Source of the DNA: Oligoflexia bacterium
GTDB lineage: Bacteria > Bdellovibrionota > UBA1018
Assembly (NCBI GenBank): GCA_023701205.1
Contig: JAMPXJ010000011.1
Span: 1 to 64,000 of the forward strand
DNA: 64,000 nt
Direction: 5' to 3'
The position numbers and the translations under genes were made by a program. This document shows positions 16,670 through 23,795 of the stretch, in pieces. Below the pieces are notes generated by a model, which worked only from the letters and a program-made list of their open reading frames with translations, was not told the origin of the DNA and did no database searches. Numbering within the stretch: position 1 is the first letter of the stretch; each line of letters opens with the position of its first letter.

Positions 16670-18152
16670 AGAGCTTCAGGAAGCTCAAGCCCGAGCTCGT
16701 GGTGGTGACGAGCGTCCCGTCGGCGGTCTGATTGATCTCAAAGGGATTGTAATGTGGGTCGCCGTCGGAATAAGACCCGACGATCCGGCCCTCGGGCGAG
16801 AGGAACTGGATTGCCTGGTTGCCCTTGAGCGCGTAATTGCCGTTGGTGAGCTTCAGCATGGCGCCGTTGTTGCGCTTGAGCTCATGCTTGAACTTCAAGG
16901 AGCCGTTCAGGTCGAGGATGTGGAGCTTTCCGTAGGCATCCGTCTCCTCGTTCAGCGCGATGGTGCCCGGCGAGATTTCCACGGGATGGACCGAGGAGCG
17001 GCCGTACCCGTCGCGATGGAACGGATAGCGCGCGCGGATCTTTCCGCCGCCTTCCGCATTTTCAATGATGAAAAGCTCGGCCTGCCCCGTCCGCGGGTCG
17101 GCCTCCGAAGCGATGGCGAACGCGCCGTCGCTCAGCTCGAGAGGCTTTTGCGCGAATCTCGCGCCCGTGTCGACGGTCACGGTCCGGCCCGAAGGGGAGG
17201 TGATCGCGATGCTTCCTCCTGAATTCGCGCGGACGGTGAATCCGCTCCGGGTCTGCAGCGGCGCCGCGGCGGGCGCGGCGCTTTCCTCCTCGGAGTTGAA
17301 CTGCTGGAGCGTCGTCCGGGAGTCCTTGGCGAGCGCGAGAAGCTTTCCGGTGGGATCAAAAACCAGGTGCCTGAGCAAGCCGTCGAGCCACATCTTCATG
17401 ACATGGTTCTTCTTTCCTGCCACGAGGGCCTGGTACTCGGCGGTCGCGACGTTGAGTTCCTTGGCGCCGCGGATCAGGTTCTCGATCTCCGAATCCGAAA
17501 GACCGAGCTTGCGGACAAGCTGGGCTTGCACGGCGCCGTTCGCCATCCTGTTCAGCGCAGGGAGCTGCGAGAGCGGCTCGGTGCTGCAATCCGCGCAGTT
17601 CTCGTTTTTGCCCGCGCTGTCCTGATCGCCTGATTTCTGCCGGGCGGCTTCGGGCGAGACGATCCTGCTGACGGCCTCCTTGAGCGCGGGGTTTTCCTCG
17701 GACGGAGCGCGCAGGGAAAGCGAAGGCGTGGGCACCTCGGTGAGCGCGTGGGTGGCCGTCTCGGGCGGGGCGGGCTTCGGCACCGCGGCGCCGACATCAG
17801 CTTGCGAGGAGGGCGACGAGGGCTTCGAATCCGGAGCCGAGGCGAACAGTCTCATCTGGGGCTGGCGGGCATTGTAGTAAACGAACACGCGCTTGCCCTT
17901 GCGGGGCCCGCTCTGCACGGTGACTTCCAACCCGTAACCATGGCGCCCGGCCGGGCGTACGTCCTCGATCTTCAGAAGAGTTTTCGGGGAGAGGACGAAC
18001 TTGATGTTCCCCTTCTCGGTTTTCCGGAGCCGGAGGTCGGAGCGGGCATTGAAGAAATTCTCCAGTTCGACGAACTGGCCTTTGATCGGGGCCGCGGCGA
18101 TCAGGAAAAGCGAGAGTAGAACAAGAGCGGGCTTGCGCATGAGGTTCCCCAT
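16662..18152 (-). CDS. Secreted protein with SH3-like and beta-propeller-like domains
   Basis: A 496-residue protein. It has a signal peptide (MRKPALVLLSLFLIAAAPIKG). An SH3b-type domain follows (about 30-95, NARSDLRLRKTEKGN, LLKIEDVRPAGRHGYGLEVTV, KRVFVYYN). A Ser/Pro/Ala-rich linker leads to a helical segment (about 200-270). The C-terminal half is strand-rich with WD/propeller-like blades (KLLALAKDSRTTLQQF, GTIALNEETDAYGKLHILDLNG, GNYALKGNQAIQFLSPEGRIVGSYSDG). SH3b domains in exported proteins often bind peptidoglycan. No enzyme motif is seen. The start at 18152 uses GAGG five bases upstream; ATG 18140 (MRKPAL) is possible. Confidence 0.78.
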   Translation of the reverse strand: MGNLMRKPALVLLSLFLIAAAPIKGQFVELENFFNARSDLRLRKTEKGNIKFVLSPKTLLKIEDVRPAGRHGYGLEVTVQSGPRKGKRVFVYYNARQPQMRLFASAPDSKPSSPSSQADVGAAVPKPAPPETATHALTEVPTPSLSLRAPSEENPALKEAVSRIVSPEAARQKSGDQDSAGKNENCADCSTEPLSQLPALNRMANGAVQAQLVRKLGLSDSEIENLIRGAKELNVATAEYQALVAGKKNHVMKMWLDGLLRHLVFDPTGKLLALAKDSRTTLQQFNSEEESAAPAAAPLQTRSGFTVRANSGGSIAITSPSGRTVTVDTGARFAQKPLELSDGAFAIASEADPRTGQAELFIIENAEGGGKIRARYPFHRDGYGRSSVHPVEISPGTIALNEETDAYGKLHILDLNGSLKFKHELKRNNGAMLKLTNGNYALKGNQAIQFLSPEGRIVGSYSDGDPHYNPFEINQTADGTLVTTTSSGLSFLKLSI

Positions 18153-18220
18153 TTCCACCTCATTATCGCAGAGATTTCGGCGATGCTCAAACGGCCGGGA
18201 ATAAGGCGGGCGTAAAAGAG

Positions 18221-18841
18221 TCAGCCTTGGCTCAGCAGGGAGGCGATCGCCTGGTAGGCCTCGTTTCGGTTCGGGTATTTCGCCTGGGCGTCCTTGAGGA
18301 GATTCAGGGCGGATTTGCCGTCGGCCCCCTGGGCGAGCAGGGCTTTCACTACTTCGGTGTTCCCGCGCTGGACCGCGATCATCAGGGCGGTATTTCCTTG
18401 ACGGTCCGTATGGGTCAGGTTTGCCCCGTTTTCGAGCAGGCGCGCGGTGACCTGAGGCACGCCGCTCCAGGCCGCCCACATCAGGGCGGTCCAGCCGTCG
18501 CGATCCTGCAGGTTCAGATCGGCTCCGCTCTGCGCGAGCAGCGCAACGAGCTCGGCGCGTTTGCCATCGGTTTCCTGAAGCTGCTTGGCATCCGCGAGGT
18601 TCACGTAGGCGGCCCACATCACCGGGGTGCGGCCAAGCTCGTCCGGGCGGTTCGCGCGGGTGGCATCCGTGAGGTTCTCCTTGGCCGAGTCGCGGTTGTC
18701 CTGGAGGATGGCCGTGACGAGCGGGTCGGACTGGGTGTTTTTCTTCAGGCCCTTGAAGACCTGGTTGCAGACCGAGACGAAGATCGTCGAGATCACAAGG
18801 AGAGTGAAACCGTCTTTCAGGATGGGCAGGTACTTTTTCAT
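18221..18841 (-). CDS. Membrane-anchored ankyrin-repeat protein
   Basis: A 206-residue protein. One N-terminal transmembrane segment (about 8-28, ILKDGFTLLVISTIFVSVCNQVF) is followed by four ankyrin repeats: ELGRTPVMWAAYVNLADAKQL, then DRDGWTALMWAAWSGVPQVTARLLENGANL, then DRQGNTALMIAVQRGNTEVVKALLAQGAD, with one more degenerate. Ankyrin arrays mediate protein contacts; the orientation of the single anchor is not certain. AAGGAG sits seven bases before the ATG. It lies 14 bp downstream of the POT-like transporter gene, so the ankyrin protein may regulate or anchor it (inference from operon order). Confidence 0.88.
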   Translation of the reverse strand: MKKYLPILKDGFTLLVISTIFVSVCNQVFKGLKKNTQSDPLVTAILQDNRDSAKENLTDATRANRPDELGRTPVMWAAYVNLADAKQLQETDGKRAELVALLAQSGADLNLQDRDGWTALMWAAWSGVPQVTARLLENGANLTHTDRQGNTALMIAVQRGNTEVVKALLAQGADGKSALNLLKDAQAKYPNRNEAYQAIASLLSQG

Positions 18842-18855
18842 TTCTCGTCTCCTTA

Positions 18856-20289
18856 TTAGGCCTGAACCGGCGCGCTTTCGGCCGAGGCGACCGCCTCTTC
18901 CGCCTTTTTGGCCGCATGGGCCGCGGTCAAGGTCCGCTTCATCGCGATCACGGCGAACGGGCTCAGGGCGGCGAGCAGGAAATAGATCATCCACATGAAC
19001 TCGGGCGACTCGCGATAGCTGATGTTGCCGGTGTCGATCTTGGCGCGGATGCCGTCATAGGAATAGGTGGAGATGAGCATGCCGCTGATGAAGCCGTTGA
19101 TGGGCTTGGCGATGAACATCGGCAGCGCCGAGAGCGCCATGTACGACGCGACCTTGTCCTTCGGGGCGACGACCGAGATGTACTCGGTGAAGCGCGGCGA
19201 GAAGATCAGTTCCCCGAGCGCGAAGACGATGATCTGGGAGTAAATGATGAAAAGATAGGCTTGGTCGAGGTTCCGGATTCCCGGAATGGCCAGCGTCCAC
19301 TCGATCGGGACCGCCATGAAAAGGAGCGAAAGAGCCGAGATCGTCATTCCGACCACGATCAGCTTGAAGGTGTTGTACTTGTTGATGACCGGAATGAGCA
19401 GGATCAGGCCGACGACGATGATCGCCGGGTTGATCGAATTGGCGAGTCCCAGGTCGAAGTCGCCGTGGAGCACGCGGGTGTAGTACTTGGGCATGACGAG
19501 GAACTGATGCGTGAAGACGAGTCGCACGCCCAGAGTCAGCGCCAGGAAGAGGACGAGCTTGCGGAAGGCGCTTTCCTTCCATACCTCCTTGAAGATCTGG
19601 ATCGGGCGTCGGGCCTTCTCGTCCGTGGAGGGAGCCCGCTCATCCTCGTCGGCGACCTGGTGCTCGTTGATGAAGTAGACGCAGACGAAGCAGAAGATGC
19701 TCATCAGGAAGCCGAAGTCGAGGATCGCGAGATTCCCCTTGAGCTCGCCGAGCGAGTTGCGGAACCCGTCGGTCACCGCGAAGCCCGCGAAGATGGCCGC
19801 GACGTTCATGATCAGATAGTAGACGTTGAAGCCCGTCGAGCGGTTTTCCTTCGAAGTGAAGCGGCGAAGCGCGGTCGAGGTCACCGGCGTGATGAACGCG
19901 CTGCCGAGCGCGAGCAGGATGATCATGCCCTTGACCGTGTACTCGAGCGAGGCGCCTTTGAGGAGCTCGGGAGCGACTCCCAAACCGAGCCGCGAGGCGA
20001 TGAGCATCAGCATGCCGAAGTAAAACGACCTTTTCACGCCGATGGCATCGCAGATCGAGCCGACGGCGAAAACGAAGGCCGTGAGGTAAAGCGAGAAGAT
20101 CCCGGTCCAGGCGCCCGATTCGACGTCGCTGAAGCCGCAGTTGGCCGTCAGGTAGAGCGTGAGGATGTTCATCATCGAGAAGTAGGCCAACGAATCGAAG
20201 AAGATGATGGCGTTGGTGAGCCAGAACTCCTTGGTGACGGACTGGAGGACCTTGAACTCGGCGAAGTAATTTTGAGCGGCTTTGAGCAT
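18856..20289 (-). CDS. MFS transporter, proton-dependent oligopeptide (POT)-like
   Basis: A 477-residue protein with about twelve transmembrane segments. FWLTNAIIFFDSLAYFSMMNILTLYL near residue 22 occupies the place of the POT ExxERFxYY helix but lacks its acidic residues. TGFNVYYLIMNVAAIFAGF at about 155 resembles the POT PTR2 signature. A charged loop (about 215-240) separates two six-helix halves. Peptide or drug:H+ symport is therefore possible, but the loss of the coupling motif makes the substrate and mechanism uncertain. It is the first gene of an operon with the ankyrin gene. No strong SD precedes the ATG. Confidence 0.82.
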   Translation of the reverse strand: MLKAAQNYFAEFKVLQSVTKEFWLTNAIIFFDSLAYFSMMNILTLYLTANCGFSDVESGAWTGIFSLYLTAFVFAVGSICDAIGVKRSFYFGMLMLIASRLGLGVAPELLKGASLEYTVKGMIILLALGSAFITPVTSTALRRFTSKENRSTGFNVYYLIMNVAAIFAGFAVTDGFRNSLGELKGNLAILDFGFLMSIFCFVCVYFINEHQVADEDERAPSTDEKARRPIQIFKEVWKESAFRKLVLFLALTLGVRLVFTHQFLVMPKYYTRVLHGDFDLGLANSINPAIIVVGLILLIPVINKYNTFKLIVVGMTISALSLLFMAVPIEWTLAIPGIRNLDQAYLFIIYSQIIVFALGELIFSPRFTEYISVVAPKDKVASYMALSALPMFIAKPINGFISGMLISTYSYDGIRAKIDTGNISYRESPEFMWMIYFLLAALSPFAVIAMKRTLTAAHAAKKAEEAVASAESAPVQA

Positions 20290-20407
20290 GAAATTTCTTT
20301 AACGCGAAAGATCGCAAAAGGGGAGAAATTACTCCGGTAGTCATCACCGCCGGTTACGCTTGGCGTCGAGATTGCAGAAATCTGACCAAGGAAGGAGGTG
20401 GTTGCTT

Positions 20408-20623
20408 ATGGCACGCAAGTATATCGATTGCCGTGACTATCCGAGCGACATCCACTGCTCGCTCAAGATCTCGGGCGAGGAGCAGGATGTGATCCGGGCA
20501 GCCGCGGAGCATGGGGCGTCCGTGCACGGCTATCAGGACTCCGGGGAATTCCGGGAAAAGCTGCGCGGAATGCTGAAGGATGACACCGAAGCTTCGGCCG
20601 GCAAGGACCGGGCGGTTGCCTGA
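20408..20623 (+). CDS. DUF1059-family small protein
   Basis: A 71-residue protein, MARKYIDCRDYPSDIHC at the start, then SLKISGEEQDVIRAAAEHGASVHG. The early CRD/CS cysteines and the helix ending in a His fit the DUF1059 family of small soluble proteins of unknown function. It has the best ribosome-binding site in the window (AAGGAGGTG, seven bases before ATG), which suggests strong translation. Its 3' 91 bases overlap the end of the converging glutaminase-like gene. Confidence 0.82.
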   Translation: MARKYIDCRDYPSDIHCSLKISGEEQDVIRAAAEHGASVHGYQDSGEFREKLRGMLKDDTEASAGKDRAVA

Positions 20624-21369
20624 CCCACCCAAGGGGGAGAGGGCCCCAGAACCGAATCGGGTGACTCGCCCAGGAAGGTTTCCAGCTGAAACCATTCCTG
20701 GGCGAGATAGTATTGAAGGGTCTCAGAGCGGTCGACCGGGTCCCACTCCGATTCGGCCGAGAAGCAGTTGTCGGGCGGGCTTACGGCTCCCGAAGCGCAA
20801 ACAACGAAGCGGGCGGCCTCGGGGTCCTCCGGGTTGAGCCTCAGAATCCAGTCCTCGAGTGTCGAGGGGGCGCGGAAATCGATGGCGGGGTCCACGATAT
20901 AGACCTGTCGCCCCACCCGATAGGCAGGCGCCACGTGGTACCACCAGGAGACGGTCTCGTAGGGCGTCGAGAAGGAAAGCGAGCCGAACGCGAAAAAGTG
21001 GGCCGGGGCGGGAGCTTTCCATTCCCCGAACTTCTCCTGCATGTGACTGGTTCGCAAATAGCAGCCGTCCGCCGGGTAAAGCCAGGTGAGGCGGCGGGGG
21101 AAGTCCGGCATCTGCGCCCAGAGCCAGCCTTGGGCATTCCGTATCCGGAAAAAGAGCTCGTTGAGGCGTTCACGCGAGGAGAGTTCCGGGATGCCGGAAA
21201 GGTCCAGATCGGCCAGCGGGCGACGGCTTTCCCAGGCGGTCAGGCCATTGGGCTCCGGAGGCGCGTATTCCGACAGCCGCTGCGAAAGAGGAGTTGCTTC
21301 GGCCTTCGACGCGGCCAAAAAGAGGAGCCCACCGAGCAGCCAGGTCGAACGCGTGACGGTCAGTCGCAT
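20533..21369 (-). CDS. Secreted protein-glutaminase-like cysteine enzyme
   Basis: A 278-residue protein. It has a signal peptide (residues 1-25, cut after AEA). The mature domain has the Cys-His-Asp layout of protein glutaminases and related transglutaminase-fold deamidases: DGCYLRTSHM gives Cys103, WWYHVAP His145 and VYIVDP Asp160. Such enzymes convert protein-bound Gln to Glu, or cleave or transfer at Gln. A pro-region could be residues 26-90. The start at 21369 has GGAG four bases upstream; longer in-frame extensions lack a signal peptide. The C-terminal 30 codons are antisense to the DUF1059 gene. The next gene upstream ends 35 bp away. Confidence 0.72.
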   Translation of the reverse strand: MRLTVTRSTWLLGGLLFLAASKAEATPLSQRLSEYAPPEPNGLTAWESRRPLADLDLSGIPELSSRERLNELFFRIRNAQGWLWAQMPDFPRRLTWLYPADGCYLRTSHMQEKFGEWKAPAPAHFFAFGSLSFSTPYETVSWWYHVAPAYRVGRQVYIVDPAIDFRAPSTLEDWILRLNPEDPEAARFVVCASGAVSPPDNCFSAESEWDPVDRSETLQYYLAQEWFQLETFLGESPDSVLGPSPPWVGQATARSLPAEASVSSFSIPRSFSRNSPES

Positions 21370-21404
21370 CGAGCTCCAGACGAGCAATCCCCGTACCCCT
21401 CCGC

Positions 21405-21836
21405 TCAGGTCAGGTGCTGCGCCAGCCATTTCAGGCGGCCTTGCAGGATTCCCGAGAAGCGCTCGGAGATCCTGGCGCACTCGTCAGGACTCTCCAGGCT
21501 GTCGAGAAGGCTTCCGACATGCTCGAGGGTATCCGCCCAGAAGCCCGCGAAGATGGGCAGGAGCGCGATCTCCCGCTTTTCGGCGGCCTTGTAGCCGATC
21601 ATCTTGCAGAGTTCGGTGATCTTTCCGATCCAGATCAGGCCCGCGTGATCCGGGGCCGTCAGGGCGACGGTCTTCGCCGCCCCCATGATCCGGTCGATCT
21701 TCTGGGCGAACTCGGCCAGCAGCTCCGAAGGGAAGTCCGCATGGGATTCCTCCAGGCGCTGCACGATGATGCCGAGCTCTTTCAGGAGTTGCTTGGACTC
21801 CTGGCGAAAACTGTCTAGAATATCCTTCTCTAGCAC
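21405..21836 (-). CDS. Hpt-like helical protein lacking the phospho-histidine
   Basis: A 143-residue, all-helical protein. EKDILDSFRQESKQLLKELGIIVQRLEE opens like histidine-phosphotransfer domains. KIDRIMGAAKTVAL at about residues 46-59 aligns with the Hpt active-site motif AHxLKGAAxxxG. The His position is occupied by Asp and the Lys by Met, so phosphotransfer is unlikely. It may be a phosphatase-like or docking Hpt relative. The start is GTG at 21836, with AAGGAG seven bases upstream. It is divergent from the HD-GYP-like gene with only 14 bp between start codons, which suggests shared control and a shared pathway. Confidence 0.72.
   Translation of the reverse strand: MLEKDILDSFRQESKQLLKELGIIVQRLEESHADFPSELLAEFAQKIDRIMGAAKTVALTAPDHAGLIWIGKITELCKMIGYKAAEKREIALLPIFAGFWADTLEHVGSLLDSLESPDECARISERFSGILQGRLKWLAQHLT
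21793..21821 (+). promoter_or_regulatory. Promoter of the HD-GYP-like gene, inside the divergent ORF
   Basis: TTGGAC (21793-21798) and TAGAAT (21816-21821) are spaced by exactly 17 bp and predict a start near 21828, about 23 nt before the ATG at 21851. The element lies within the first codons of the divergent Hpt-like gene. Confidence 0.5.
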
Positions 21837-21837
21837 T

Positions 21838-21849
21838 AGGGAGCTCCTT
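21838..21849. promoter_or_regulatory. Face-to-face Shine-Dalgarno sites between divergent starts
   Basis: On the plus strand AGGGAG (21838-21843) serves the ATG at 21851. On the minus strand AAGGAG, the complement of 21844-21849, serves the GTG at 21836. The two sites form a near-palindrome, so each 5' leader is antisense to the other. Confidence 0.7.
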
Positions 21850-21850
21850 G

Positions 21851-22792
21851 ATGACGAAACTCGAAGGAAAGGAATTCATCCCGGTCCGGCTCAGCACGCT
21901 TCGAAGCGACGAGGTCGTGCCGTTCGACGTCTTCATCTACGTCGCGAACCATCAGATCCATTATATCCGGCGCGGCGATCCCTTCGAGAAGAATCGCATC
22001 GATTCGCTGCGCTCCAAGGGCGTGCACAAGCTTTTCATCCCGCTCGAATGCGAGAAGTCCTACCTCGGGTATCTCGATGCGGGCCTGCAGCAGCTGCAGA
22101 ATGCCTCGATGGCCGTCGAGAAGAGGACGACGATCGCGAATTCCACGCTCATGAACCTCGCGGGGAGCGCCGACCGCGCGATCGAGACCGAGTTCCGCTA
22201 CCGGGACATGGAAAACCGGGTGCAAAAGGTGCTGGGCTTTCTCGGCTCGGAGAACGGGATCGCCCGCAAGATGCTCGATCAGTCGGGGGTGGCCCAGGAC
22301 GAGCTCCAGCATGCCTCCAACGTCAATACCCTGGCGCTCATCCTGGCCGAGAAGGTCGGCATCAAGGCGCCCAAGGACCTGCTGACGCTTTCGATGGCGG
22401 CGCTGATGCACGATATCGGAAAGGTCGGCCTGCCGATCGATCCCAAGACGCCCCGGGAGAAACTTACGCTGCCGGAGCTGGAGCTCTTCAAGACGCATCC
22501 GCAGCGCGGAGCGGACATGGTCGCCGACAAGCCTTACATCAATCCCGCGATCGTCTCGCTGATCGCCAATCACGAGGAGATGGGCAACGGCGCGGGTTTC
22601 CCCAACAAGAAGCGCATCGAGACGCTGCCGCTCGTGCAGCAGGTGCTCAACATCTGCAACGAGTACGACCGCGTCTGCACGCAGCAGTGCGCGACGGCTT
22701 TCCAGGCCACGAAGCTGTTTTTCCTCGAAAAGGTGGGTCTGTTTCCGTTGCCCCTGGTTCAGGCGCTCGCCGAGGTGCTCAAGACCGGCTGA
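21851..22792 (+). CDS. HD-GYP-like phosphodiesterase, variant motif
   Basis: A 314-residue cytosolic protein. The N-terminal domain (1-90, FIPVRLSTLRSDEVVPFDVFIYV then SKGVHKLFIP) resembles the DUF3391-type module that precedes many HD-GYP domains. The HD domain has LMHDIGKVGLP (His187-Asp188) and FKTHPQRGADM. Where HD-GYP proteins read HHExxDGxGYP it reads NHEEMGNGAGFP. The metal-binding HE is therefore kept, while the first His and GYP are changed to N and GFP. It may be a weak or non-cyclic-di-GMP enzyme. An SD is clear. The 3' end overlaps the converging hydrolase gene by 14 bp. Confidence 0.85.
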   Translation: MTKLEGKEFIPVRLSTLRSDEVVPFDVFIYVANHQIHYIRRGDPFEKNRIDSLRSKGVHKLFIPLECEKSYLGYLDAGLQQLQNASMAVEKRTTIANSTLMNLAGSADRAIETEFRYRDMENRVQKVLGFLGSENGIARKMLDQSGVAQDELQHASNVNTLALILAEKVGIKAPKDLLTLSMAALMHDIGKVGLPIDPKTPREKLTLPELELFKTHPQRGADMVADKPYINPAIVSLIANHEEMGNGAGFPNKKRIETLPLVQQVLNICNEYDRVCTQQCATAFQATKLFFLEKVGLFPLPLVQALAEVLKTG

Positions 22793-23669
22793 GGCGCGCC
22801 TTCTCCAGGATCGCCGCGAGGACCTCGGGCGCGCGGGTCTGCGGGAAAAAATGATCCGCTCCATCGAGAGTCGTCGTTTCGAGCGGCAGCCCGCGCTCGC
22901 GGAGATGATCGCGGTACTCGAGCAGCAGTTCGGGGGGGACGAGCGCGTCCGCCCCGCCGATCATCAGGTGAAAGAGGCCTGCTCTCGGGAAAACGAAGGA
23001 ATCCTGAAACAGATTCAGTCCGCGGATCCCTCGCGTGGCGGCGAGAGCGGCGCCGGTCTGGACTTCGATCCAGCTCCGCTCTTCCGGAGTCAGCGATTCC
23101 TCGGGCGTGCCGGCGCGCTGCAGGAAATAGCGCTGATACTGCTCCTGAAGAAAGCTTTCCGGCAGGGGCTCCCGCTCCCCGTCATAGGAGCGAAGCCTGT
23201 GCCGGAGCGGCTGCCGCGCGAAAACGCCGCCGAAAACCTTTTCGCGGAAGAAGGCATCCAGGCGGACGACGTACGGCGCGAGCTGGTGGATGCTCCGGAT
23301 CGCGAGATCCCCGAGAGCCGCGCCGAGCGCGATCGCGATGGCTCCGCCATAGGAGTGGCCGATCAGCACCAGCTCGTCGAGGCCCGAGCCGCGGATCAGG
23401 CGCTCGAGATCGCGCACCTGAACGCGGAAGTCGAGCACCTCGGGTTGAAGGCCCCCTTTTCCCGCGCGTTCGAGCGTCCGGCCGTGGCCATGAAGATCGA
23501 CCAGGAGCGTTCCGAAGCCGATCCCTGAGAGCTCGCGAGCGAGTGGCTCCATGTTCTCCATGCGATCACCGAGCCCATGCAGGAGCACGGCTGCGGGCAA
23601 GCCTCTGCGCCCTGGCTGGAAGCGGTGAAAAAGGGGGCTGCTCGCATCTGAAAACGTGAAATCCATCAT
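22779..23669 (-). CDS. Alpha/beta hydrolase
   Basis: A 296-residue hydrolase. The oxyanion region is VLLHGLGDRMENM (about 27-40). The nucleophile elbow is IGHSYGGAIA (Ser near residue 100), a late acidic residue lies in IGGADALVPPE, and DGADHFFPQ holds the catalytic His. A helical lid lies between (about 130-215, with FREKVFGGVFARQPLRHRL). There is no signal peptide, so it acts in the cytosol. The substrate is unknown. The neighbouring divergent phaC gene makes an ester-bond role in polymer or acyl metabolism possible but unproven. The start is MMDFTFSD at 23669/23666, without a strong SD. Confidence 0.85.
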   Translation of the reverse strand: MMDFTFSDASSPLFHRFQPGRRGLPAAVLLHGLGDRMENMEPLARELSGIGFGTLLVDLHGHGRTLERAGKGGLQPEVLDFRVQVRDLERLIRGSGLDELVLIGHSYGGAIAIALGAALGDLAIRSIHQLAPYVVRLDAFFREKVFGGVFARQPLRHRLRSYDGEREPLPESFLQEQYQRYFLQRAGTPEESLTPEERSWIEVQTGAALAATRGIRGLNLFQDSFVFPRAGLFHLMIGGADALVPPELLLEYRDHLRERGLPLETTTLDGADHFFPQTRAPEVLAAILEKARLSRS

Positions 23670-23760
23670 GGCTCGGCTAGGCTTCGGGGGTTGGTCGGGC
23701 AGAGTATCGCAGCGGCGGGCGCAAAAGTGAACGTCAATCGGGCGATCCCGCTTTTGCGGC

Positions 23761-23789
23761 TTGGCGGCCCGGTAAGGGGCGCTTACAAT
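23761..23789 (+). promoter_or_regulatory. Promoter of phaC placing the start at the ATG
   Basis: TTGGCG (23761-23766) and TACAAT (23784-23789) are 17 bp apart. The ATG at 23796 begins after six more bases, the distance at which transcription normally starts, and no SD is present. A leaderless phaC mRNA is the simplest reading. Confidence 0.5.
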
Positions 23790-23795
23790 TGCAGC

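Noticed and set aside
18153..18917. A 250-residue N-terminal extension of the SH3/propeller protein
   Set aside because: It is low-complexity, antisense-like sequence overlapping the ankyrin gene in another frame, and the signal peptide lies at 18140-18152.
18916..20340. A 474-codon plus-strand frame opposite the transporter gene
   Set aside because: It is extremely rich in charged residues with no domain; it is the antisense of membrane-helix codons.
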